Made by a program: the position numbers and the translations under genes. A stretch of 64,000 bases of DNA from Eimeria necatrix (Eukaryota > Apicomplexa > Conoidasida > Eucoccidiorida > Eimeriidae), in NCBI RefSeq assembly GCF_000499385.1, contig NW_013651811.1, positions 186,001 through 250,000 on the forward strand, given 5' to 3'. The notes beneath the pieces were generated by a model, which did not search any database, had not been told where the DNA came from, and worked only from the letters and a program-made list of their open reading frames with translations. Positions 40,880 to 50,348 of the stretch are shown here, in pieces. How positions within the stretch are numbered: the first letter of the stretch is position 1; every line of letters begins with the position of its first letter.

Positions 40880-41857
40880 CTTCAGATAAGCTCCTTCCGT
40901 CACAGTAGAAAAAGCAACTGGCAAGAAACACGTAAATGTCTACGAAATGAGAAAACAGCTGTTTTCTTGTGCTAAGTATAGCTCCTGGTGGTCTACGCGT
41001 TAGATCGCCCGAGCACTTTCAGCCCGTCCGCTATATCTGGAGGCAAAACTATAACTCTATGAGCCCAAGTTTTTTGTACAAAAGTGAAGAAAAATACGAC
41101 TACTGAGACACTAACACGCCACAATGTTCACCTTACTCTGTTGCTCCGCAGCAAGCCAAAGTGTGGGATATGGGAAAGAGGCTCTAGTCTGAGCACAGCA
41201 AAACATTATTATTAATGCTCAGCAATTACCTTCAAGTACTTGATTTACTTTATAATGTGAGCTGCTGCATTATACACAAGGTATGGAACCAACAACGTAC
41301 CCAGGACGATCCAATTGGCAATGGAAGGTGCGGAGCACTCAGACGGCGAAGATGAGAACTAAAGAGACCTTTGAAAATTCGCATTATTGCGTATGGTTGT
41401 GATTCATGATGCCCCCAAAGTTATAGAGAGAGTGTAGCGGCTTGGTGGATTCGTCGCCGCAGAGCTGAGCCCTACTGTGTCGGCGCTGCGGCCGACACGC
41501 ACGTCCGTTCTGTGGTTGCCTTCTGCCTATTAAATCATTTTAGCATAATATAAAGGCACAGAACGACTGTACATCGTCTGCATATCGCAGGACTTTTTAA
41601 AAAGAAAAGCGTGCTTTCCAGCCTTGCGCACAGTGCCTCTGACCAATAATGTCCGCATATAAGGGCTTTCCAAGCTAGTTCGTCGTGAATAGACTTCAAA
41701 AATCCTGTTAGAACAAGAAATAGGCACGATGACAATTATAATTCTTGGGAAAGTTGGGGAAGAGGAGCACGACTGGATGAAACGCGCATTACATTGACGG
41801 TGAAAAGCGGTACACGGCCTATGCAAGTTAGCTTGATGCTAATATGCTTTCAAAACC
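40880..41857. other. Upstream region of prolyl oligopeptidase gene
   Basis: Divergent spacer between POP (-) and a small plus-strand ORF. No domain or repeat was seen. Confidence 0.4.
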
Positions 41858-42208
41858 ATGCGTTTTTCGAAAGTGCAGAATTTGTTCCTACGAATCTGGC
41901 CTATTCGAATTCTGGCCATTTTTAAAGCCATCGGCGAGCAAGCAATCTGCTCAATATCAACTCATTCATCCGCCTGCCTAATCATAGCTGCCAAGGCACC
42001 TTCTCCCGAGGAGCTGCTAAACAATCGTTCTATAAGACTGGGTCTCTTTGGGAGAGCTGCATTGAAGCTTGAAGGCCCGTGGCAGCCCACGAAGGAGAGT
42101 AGTACTGCTTCGGCAGCGTCAACGTATAACGAGACTGCAAAGAAAAAATGTTGTAAGATCCTTCGCTGGCCACCTTTGTTCCCCGCAGGCAGTTCCTCTT
42201 CTTTTTGA
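41858..42208 (+). CDS. Small hypothetical protein, 116 aa
   Basis: An ATG frame from 41858 to a TGA at 42206. The N-terminal 45 residues are hydrophobic with basic flanks (IWPIRILAIF), followed by a more coding-like stretch (SPEELLNNRSIRLGLFGRA) and a Lys/Cys-rich tail. An acceptor-like TAG at about 41989 precedes the better half, so the true gene may be spliced and begin elsewhere. I recognise no family. It could also be chance. Confidence 0.3.
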   Translation: MRFSKVQNLFLRIWPIRILAIFKAIGEQAICSISTHSSACLIIAAKAPSPEELLNNRSIRLGLFGRAALKLEGPWQPTKESSTASAASTYNETAKKKCCKILRWPPLFPAGSSSSF

Positions 42209-44095
42209 GGGGAAACGCTAAAAGCTACGAAGGATACCTAAAGCTGAGTTCGAAAATGTGCTCTATTCCAGTAAATGGGATGTGGCGCTGGTGGGTCAGC
42301 ACAATTTCGTGTGTAGCAAATGCAAAATGTCATGCCCATATGAGCTTCCTTTTGCAACGGGCTTAAACAAAATCCAATAATTTGCTGCAGCAAATTACAA
42401 GAGAAGGGGAAGCTTACTTAGTTTTTACCCGAAATGGAGCGATTTGCTGAGTAAATTGCAAATGAAGGGGAGAGAAAGTACTGAAGCATGATGTTGTGCA
42501 CTAGTTACGCAGTAGCATGCCGCAAGGGCCGCTACACTGAGGCGCATTAGGAAAATATTTATGCTTCTCTTCAAAAGGTAGTCGCCTGAGAGTCACGGCA
42601 AGCTGTCTCAGCAGGGTGGGGAGGCCGAAGGAGGCGACCTCTGACGGCCTCGACCTCTGAAGTAATGAACAAACGGGGACACCTTGGAGTTGCGTCAACT
42701 CGCCCAAGCAACAACGTTACGAGAATACTGCAACAAAGCAGGATCCTCTTTGCAATTCAATGCCCGACTGCATGATTTCGCATAAATAAGGCCATTTGCG
42801 GACTACGACAATCGCTCTTTTCTTCGTCGTAAGGCATGCACAGACCTTGCATAGGGTCCCACGTCGGTCTTAGGGTGCATATCACAGTCCTAAATTACAC
42901 GAGACAGTGCTTGCACAGCCCTTCACTCTGAGCCATCAAAATCAAAAGTCCATCAGTGCCCCATTCAAACGCATCTCTTTTAGACAAGAACAGTGCCTGC
43001 AGGCCGGCTAGTGGCTATGTGTCAGGGGACTGTTGGCCCTTCTACCAAAGGGGCCAGACTTTGTGGCGCTTCAACGTAATATAGCTTTCTGCGGGTCATT
43101 CCCGAACCTCTTTTGCCTAGCAACTGAAACATTTCACAGCGTCCCAGGCACAAGCGCCTTCCTCAGCTCAACATCCTCATGCTTGAACGTCTATCCCAAC
43201 GCATGCGGGCTCTCATCAGCTGCCGCACCTCCTTCCTTGATATATCACAAACAGCACATATTGCTAGAAAAGACCTCGTACCCAAGAATCTGCACTTTCG
43301 GACAACGCATTACTATCACAGCACAAGGCTAACTAAAACTAAGCACAAGGCTGGTGAAAAGCGGAGCTCCAGTGTGGGGTCCTTGCGGTGCTTCTTGAGG
43401 GCTGGACGCCCAAGAGAAAGTGGAAGCCATCAGCAAGCTATCAGGATAATGACAGGCTTGCAGATGCGATTATGGCGAAGCAAACGAGAAATAAAACTGC
43501 TGTTACCCGAGAGCACTGAGGGCGTCATGCAGCGTGAGATGTCACACTCGCCGCTGAAGCAAATCACGTGCAGAACGCACAGCAACGCTATCCCACAAAC
43601 AAGCCATTGCCAAAGCAAAATCCGCCGCCGTCTTCCCGGTTAAGTCAAATGAACGTTTCCGTTAACAATGGCGCAAGCAATGAATCAAGCATAGCTGATA
43701 AAAGTTCGACCACATGAACAAACGGGTGCAAATTTAATGCAGGTAGTCCTATAGTAGCTGCTATTATAACTCCTAAAGCAAGTCAGCACCAAGCTATCAA
43801 ATGGTTCATTAATTGCTGGTACGTGCCTGTGCTGGCACAGGCTCCACAATCTCACTAAGCTGTTCACAACAAAGGTCACTTTAACTGTTCAGTGTTTTGG
43901 GCGCCTTGGTGACAAATATAGCACGCCTGTGGCCAGTTCCCCGTGATTGAGAGTTGTGAATTGTCTAGGCGACGTTGCATGTGACGTAACCCTGTATTCC
44001 CACAAGCCGCCTCAGCTCTTCCTGGCAAAGCCTCACAAACAGGTGCTCTGCAGCTAGCACCCAGTTGACGAAGACAAACACCAAAATCGGCGTGG
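42209..44095. other. Intergenic region, no supported gene
   Basis: Frames at 43033-43332 and 43179-43643 (+) start with plausible codons but show no domain or splice logic. A minus-strand stretch near 43550-43645 (LTGKTAADFALAMACLWDS) faintly resembles one ankyrin repeat but cannot be extended. Confidence 0.35.
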
Positions 44096-46591
44096 CTAAC
44101 TGTGATGCTTTAGTCTGTGGGCATTATTCTTTTTGCTATTTGCCATCAAGGAAGGATGAGATGTAAATCGGCCGCTATTATGCGAAGTACTTCGCTGTTG
44201 ATAGCCCCAGCTGGACGGATCAATGTTCCTCCTTGGAGCAGGAAAGTCCATGCAGCTTTGCCCTCTCTTCTTTAGTACAGCATTCCGCATCACGCGGCAA
44301 GCAGCCCCTTGCGCTGCACAAAGACCACCGCCTTTTCTGAGGACCCCCCCACCATTTTTAAACATTCGCTGGCACACGCCTTCGTGCTTTTCTAAGGCTT
44401 CATCACGGCCGAAGGTTCGGCCACAATGTTGACACTGTTTATTGGCTCCCATATCACTACACTTGGCAAAAATAGCCTGCAATCAGCGAAAATAATGGGC
44501 AAGAAGAACAACGCAAAAATTTCCGTGACAAGCTTCTGCAAAAGAACTTTATCAAGCATGTGTTTGGCATTGTCCGCTTGAGGACTTGCCTGAGCTTCTG
44601 CTATCTCCCTCGGATCACACGCTCTTGCCATCCTCATCGCCGCTCGAAATTGCGCGCTCTGTTCAGTACATGCAGATGCAGGCCGAGGAAGTTCTGCACA
44701 GCATGCACCTGGTGCAATTCCTGGCCGTGGCCTTATCCTTAGTAAAACTGGACGAATGGCATATCTAGCTTTTTCAGCCACGTTGCGCCCACCTCACGTT
44801 GCCATTTCTTCTCTGTTGGCCTTTCTAACCTGAGCCGCAAGACGGTGAGAGTGCGGATCAAGACAGGCATATGAGGGGGAAGTGAATTGTCGCAGGACTA
44901 TTTGCGTAAAAGTGAATATGCTGTAGTTGTGGGCTTCCGTCTGAAGCCTACGGTTTTGATGACACGGCTCCTCGAAGCTTCTGCAAGGTTGAGTATACAG
45001 GTAGTCCTGTCTCCTCCATTACGTTTGCCAGGCGTTTCCGCGTCATATCGTACTGCTTGCGTCGTGTAAAAAATACCTTTTCATATAAAGCATACTAGCA
45101 AAAGGAGCAGCGTGTGACTGTATGCTCTATTGCTTCTTCCTATGCAGTGCCGGCTTGTTGTCTGCAACAAAGGCCAAGTCGTTGTGTAAGTTGTCTCGTG
45201 TGGAGGAAGGAAGAGTATTTGAGACCGCGGTAGGTTGGTGCTACATCAATTAATGGCAGAACCAAGCAAACGGACTTGCCTTTACACAAACGTTTACATG
45301 TTTTTCAAAGGACTTGCCGGTAAACGTGCGGTGACAGTAAGGGCACTGAAGCAAATCGTACAGCCGCACGGGACCGTATGGAGCAGGCACTTGTGTCGCA
45401 CAATGGTAGCCTTGTAGACCTTTCGGTGCTACAATTTTACGGCAGACATACTGCTCTGACTAAAGACAGCGCATAAAAGAAAGCGATAGACGGGCTCAAG
45501 CCGAGTTGATATATTCTTGCCGACTTCCTGTATTTCTTGAGGCTCGTCACCACCGTTCGCTTGAACAGGGAGAGATGCACCCAGGCTCCCTTGACTTTCC
45601 GCAAGAAGCTTTTCGACTGACGGGGTTTTTTGAGGCATGGGTTGCTCGAACGTACCACGGCTTGCCGAGAAATCCGCAGCCTCGCCGGCCCCGTTGCGTG
45701 GTTGTGGATAGCTAGCCACTGCATGTTTTGCTTCTTTGGAGATATTCATGCCAAGCCTAATCCCCGCTGCTATTCCTAGACTGTCTGACGGCTGCTTAGT
45801 AGCTAAGCTTTGCTCTCTGCAAGGCGTCATCTGGCCATGCGTGCGCGGGCTGGACACGCGAGCAACGGTGTTGTTTGCCTGCCGCAGAGCTCCATTAGCT
45901 CCATGTACTGCCTTCATGCCAGCTATCAGTGCCTCGAACTGTCCTTGTTCCCACGATGCTGGGAGCTGCAAGTCCTGGGACCAGCCGAAAGCGTCCCCTC
46001 TCTTTGGAGAATTTTCAAGGCCGCCGTTAAGGCGTGGCTGCGAGTCCACTCCTGTTTTGGAAAAACGGCGAACGGGATTGCTGCACTGCATTTTACACTT
46101 AATAACCAGTTAGGCCCCTAGCGTAAGACAACACAGGGACTCTACACACAAGGGAGGCTTAGCTCACCATTGGGCCCAAAGAAGGCCTTTTCCGCTGGTA
46201 GGCTTGCTTCATTTGGTCTGTTCACTCCACCCAGAGCACTGCATTTTCAGATCAGGACTAGGCAGGCCGTCACCCTCAGCACCGACACCAGATATACGAT
46301 ATGATGCTTGCCTCCCCGCTTCATCTTTTATCTCAAATTTCGGTTCTCAGCAGCACGAATTAATGAAGGCTGCTTGAGCTGGAATGGTTGGAATTGTGAC
46401 ATCGCTTACTTGTGTTGTCGAGGCCGCTGCCGAGACTGACTATTCCGAATGGACTGTTTCAGCAGTCTAATGAGCCTCGTAGCTTGCAAGACCTCTTGCG
46501 GGGTGAATGTATCAATGTCTTCTGCATCTTGATAATATGGGTCCGCACCATACGCTCCGTGATGATCAGGAAAGATGCCTCCTGTAGACAT
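44096..46591 (-). CDS. C2HC-type zinc finger protein (ZC2HC1-like)
   Basis: Seven exons on the minus strand: 46591-46410, 46080-45525, 45459-45280, 45052-44952, 44829-44793, 44658-44590, 44476-44096; 501 aa. ATG begins MSTGGIFPDHHGAYG. The N-terminal half is disordered. Two zf-C2HC_2 fingers follow: C285-x2-C288-x11-H300-x3-C304 (QCPYCHRTFTGK) and C390-x2-C393-x11-H405-x3-C409 (CQHCGRTFGRDEALEKH). Between them are the family's basic helix (YDMTRKRLANVM) and the K-W stretch (EKKWQRESAQFRAAM). The spacing fits ZC2HC1 proteins, found in ciliated or flagellated lineages and elsewhere; a flagellar (microgamete) role would be a guess. Introns 3 and 6 start with GC, not GT (AG|GCAAGT). The exon 2/3 junction (GAA|GTCGGC) is the least certain. 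Confidence 0.82.
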
Positions 46592-47599
46592 TTGCTATTC
46601 CCATTCAAATTTTAGCAGAAGCTGCCGTCTAGGCCCTGTTTGCTGTAGTAGCTTCTAGAGCGACAAATGGTTCCGAGGTATGTGTAGCATGAGCTACTCA
46701 GGCAAGTTCAATGCCAGGTAGAGGCCCCTGAGCTTCACCTCTTTACCAGCGCAGTGGTGGGTTAAGAAGCTTGCCTGAAACCTGCACGCTGTGGTGATGT
46801 GCCACCCTTGATAAATTCCACAACTGTGATAACAGATTAAGAGGCTCCCTTCTGGGATGTGCCTGGTTTATGTTTGCAGCTTCTTCAACGTATTAAGGCA
46901 TCAGGTTCGTTCCCTCTTCAGCGCTATATGCTTCAGCAGAAAACTAAAAATTTCGTGGCTGGCTTAAAATATTTTGCAAGTGTGACCACAGAAGATTCCG
47001 TCGACAATGATTCTTGCTCGTCGAGGTGACCTTTGGGCCACGTCACTTACGTCCTCGGTTTCCACATAAGGGGCTGTCCCTAACGATTCATTCCATTCAC
47101 ATCCTCAAATTACAGTTAAATTTGAGAAGGAATTGTTTTCGAACGCGGCGGTGGACAAATTGTCAACAGCCGCACCGTATGCCACGGGAGGAAGCATGCA
47201 TTACTTGGCATGGCGGCAGGAGGGAGATAAGGAACTCGCGAGAACTTCATAGCCACTGTGTTACTCATTATGATCTGCTAATGCCTTTCTTAGATGTATA
47301 GTTCCGCCCGACGAAGGCTGACGAGTATTCCCGGCACTCATCAATGGTGAAGTGCTAGGCTGCTCGTAGCACACACACACCAAGCAAGTTCCACTTCTGT
47401 TGGAATGATCTATGGCTCGTTTCTACGAAAAAGCCCATATAGTGACATCGCATTCATTTCTGCCATAGTGGTTTAGCCTGGTTCAAGACAATGAGTAGAA
47501 CAACAATATGGAGCACTAGAATATACTAGAACAATTGTGGCAGTTAACGTACGCTGAGCTGCCGTCACAAGCGGAATGCATCTGCAGGGCATGTGCGGA
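46592..47599. other. Upstream region of the C2HC gene, no gene seen
   Basis: Several frames on the plus strand (47014-47301 and others) lack coding character. No repeat was noticed. Confidence 0.4.
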
Positions 47600-48560
47600 A
47601 GAAAGCGTCTTATTTTGCCACAGGCTCCGCGGCTTTTGGAGTCTCGGTGGCTAATGTTGCTGCAACTGAAGCTGCTAATCCCTTATATCGTAGGACAACC
47701 CTGCTGCCTGGCTCTGGAGTCTTCCGCTCATAGGATCGTTTCTATTCTGTGTTCTGTCCGTGAGGCTGGTGGAACGAACTAGGTGGAATGCGAGCACTGT
47801 CGTGCTGGATCCCTGCCTTTTCAGCAACAAGTTGTCTGAGCTATTGTGACGCTGTTATGACCAAAGTCGACCGTTGGCCGTATCTTCTGAGCGCGTCTGC
47901 CAACGTTTGCACCACCGCTTTTAAAGCCAGAGCAAAGGGGAACAGATGAAAATCGCAGCTGCCGAGTGTCCTGTCTTCTCCTGTGGACCTACTGAAGCAA
48001 ATGCACTTCGAAGCCAAACAATCATTCACGTACAGAGGCGAACGCACTTAGCCTACGCAGAGGCAGTAGGCATATGTTCGTGTTTCTAGAACGGGATCAA
48101 CCGAAATTCGGTCCTGGGGCCGATGCTGACACGCTAACACATCAGAGCGGTTGTTGATACGTCAGCAAGAGCGCCGCTGTCGCACAAATGATGTGCACTT
48201 GGCGTACGTTAAGGTTCGGGAAACCCCGAAGACTGATACATCGGCAATAAGCTCGTTACATGCATCAAAACCACAAAAGCATGTAAAAGCTTCCGTCAGC
48301 ACTGACTCACAATGTCTAATTACGGTTACTATGCCTTGATGGAACTCTTTCAGCATTTCAGGAATCACGGCTAAATCATGTGTGGCTCTGAGAGTTGTGC
48401 GCTGTTTGCGGGCAAATATGAGGGACTACTGAGTGCAGGTGCGTTGAAGGAGCTAGCAGGCTTAGTGACCGTGTACTGTCGGCGAAACTTCGGGGAAACT
48501 CTGGACGGCTTGTGCGGATTTCGGGAACAAGTAGACAATGTCTGCTCGGCTTCAGCACCT
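47600..48560 (-). CDS. Possible unmodelled multi-exon gene fragments
   Basis: Three minus-strand stretches have coding-like composition and plausible splice edges. One at about 48550-48380 is Ser/Pro/Gln-rich (RNPHKPSRVSPKFRRQYTV). One at about 48365-48300 starts after TTTAG and ends before GTGAGT (VIPEMLKEFHQGIVTVIRH). One at about 48000-47845 follows TTGCTTCAGTAG (CDFHLFPFALALKAVVQTL). A last piece near 47670-47605 is Ala/Thr-rich. I could not join them into a full frame or name a family. They may belong to one gene, or part of it may be an extension of the gene at 48648. Confidence 0.25.
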
Positions 48561-48647
48561 CATAGACTATATAGTCCTAGTTTCGTTTTTCCAATGCTAC
48601 GCCTACAAAAATCGGCGTTTTCCTCCCTCGAACGACAACTCGTCCCA

Positions 48648-49457
48648 TTAGTTCATCCCCTCCAGAGTTGCATACTGCGAGTCCGAGTCATCATAAGCCT
48701 CTAAGTCCATAAAACCCTCATCTTGGCGTTTCGCCTTCGCCACTGCAGCTGCAACTTCGTCTTCAGGGAGACCCTGAAAAATAGCTGCTGCCATTTGTGC
48801 CCCCGAGAGCCTCACAAACTTACTTTGCCCGCGTGCTCTTCTCCAGGTCCCACCAACAAGACGGTAGTTGATGCGGGCAGGGAGAGGGGAGTTGATTCCG
48901 CCAGGAACTTCACGCTTTGCTGGCCCTGCTGTGGCTACGAACCCATCTGAACTAAACGAGCCTCCAGTTTCACTAGTTTGTACTTGAGTTTCGTCGAGAT
49001 CCTTTGATTCCGTGTTCGTTTCCGAAAGCGAAAGCAGTCGCTGTTGCGCTCTAAAAAGCTCCAGCTGCTGTCGGCGTTGGATTAAACGCTCCTGCCTTAC
49101 TTGCTTTTGCTGCTTCGCAATTTGGTAGTTTCTTCGCGCCTTTTCCTTCTTAGGTCGAGGTCTACATGCAAATATATGGGTTCTGCCGACAAAACCTCTC
49201 TGAGTGGTGGGAAGCGGAGCATTTAAACAAAAATTTGGAACCCAGCAGCCTATGCAGGCTCCGCAGGAGTTGGTACAGACCCCCCGAGCAAGAAATGAAG
49301 GGCAACTGTTACCAGCTGCAGCAACTCCAGGCCTCCCAATTCGAGAGTTGGACGGTATTCGACTTTTGACGCTCATGGAATGGGCAGGCGCAAAGTGGAG
49401 GACGGCATATGACATGGAAATGCTGATCCAGTGCAACAAGAGCACCACGACAGCCAT
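48648..49457 (-). CDS. Secreted or organelle-targeted basic/helical protein, unknown function
   Basis: A single exon of 269 aa with a genuine ATG at 49457 (MAVVVLLLHWISI). The first 25 residues are hydrophobic and fit a signal peptide. Residues 26-100 are nearly free of acidic residues and rich in Ser/Arg/Gly/Cys, as in a transit peptide, so a bipartite apicoplast leader is possible. Residues about 100-145 are a strongly basic Arg/Lys/Gln helix (KKEKARRNYQIAKQQKQVRQ), suggesting nucleic-acid or ribosome contact. The rest is Ser/Thr-rich, then helical (SGAQMAAAIFQGL, EDEVAAAVAKAKRQ), then an acidic tail. I recognise no family; a divergent organellar ribosomal protein is one option. Confidence 0.6.
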   Translation of the reverse strand: MAVVVLLLHWISISMSYAVLHFAPAHSMSVKSRIPSNSRIGRPGVAAAGNSCPSFLARGVCTNSCGACIGCWVPNFCLNAPLPTTQRGFVGRTHIFACRPRPKKEKARRNYQIAKQQKQVRQERLIQRRQQLELFRAQQRLLSLSETNTESKDLDETQVQTSETGGSFSSDGFVATAGPAKREVPGGINSPLPARINYRLVGGTWRRARGQSKFVRLSGAQMAAAIFQGLPEDEVAAAVAKAKRQDEGFMDLEAYDDSDSQYATLEGMN

Positions 49458-50348
49458 AGTGACCTTAACAAAAAAGCGCCATCAATTGTGACTGGCGAAC
49501 GCCCAGATGTGACCCCTACAGGAAAGCCCAAACGTTTTCATTACATCCAAATCCTCATATGTATTTGAGGAACACAAAAGGTCTGCTTGTGTCCGCATCT
49601 AGGGACAATAAAAAAGACTTCGTTCCCTGTTTGTGCCCTCGGCGCAGCTCGACAAGAGTTGTTGCTGCTCAGCGCTTCGTCGTGAGGAGATCTCTGCAGC
49701 AATAAACGCATAATACGATGTTAAAAAGATCCTGGAAAGTTGTAAACCGTTGAGAGCACAGTGCAACCTGGCGCAGTGGGTGGACGAAGTCGGCTGCAGT
49801 GAGGGGCCCCCTTCTGCCAAAATAGGGCCAGTCCTAGAACGAGCACTTCCACTGACCCCTTCACACTTGAGGATCTGCAACGAGGGCAGGTACAATTTGC
49901 ATTTATATTCATTGGGATACGAATTTTTCTCCTGCTCTTCATACTTTTTGGAGGCGCGGCCCCTGAAGTGAGCGGAGACCAACTGCCTCAGCCGGAGTAA
50001 GCTCAATGCCTTTGTGAACATCAGCACGCCTTCACCTCAGCATCATTCAAGGTGGCAGGCATGCACCTGAGGAATGCATCAGAGCTGCGGGACTGCTCAA
50101 CTGTGTCGCCATTTAGCGCACAACCGGCCGACACAGTTCAAATTGGAATCTCCTGGAGTGTTTTGGGCGCCGAGTCCCTTTGTTTGGGAGCACCATTCGT
50201 TGATAATACGGTCAGTGAGATGGCTGAGAGTGCTGAGCGTATGCCAATGCCCGTCTTCCTCGAAGCTGTGATCCTCTGTCGAACGTGCGTTTACCTCACC
50301 GTCTCATCCTGAATCGAATGCGCCGCCCCTTTATCCTTCGGCTTGACG
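49458..50348. other. Divergent upstream region
   Basis: Lies between the start codons of the minus-strand gene at 49457 and the giant plus-strand gene at 50349. Open frames at 49599-50027 (-) and 49750-49971 (+) are not supported. The shared promoter presumably lies here. Confidence 0.4.

Noticed and set aside
43430..43645. Ankyrin repeat protein on the minus strand
   Set aside because: Only one weak motif (GKTAADFALAM) is present and stops follow in all frames nearby.
48378..48704. 108-codon plus-strand ATG ORF
   Set aside because: It overlaps the 3' end of the minus-strand gene and the coding-like minus-strand fragments, and has no recognisable pattern.
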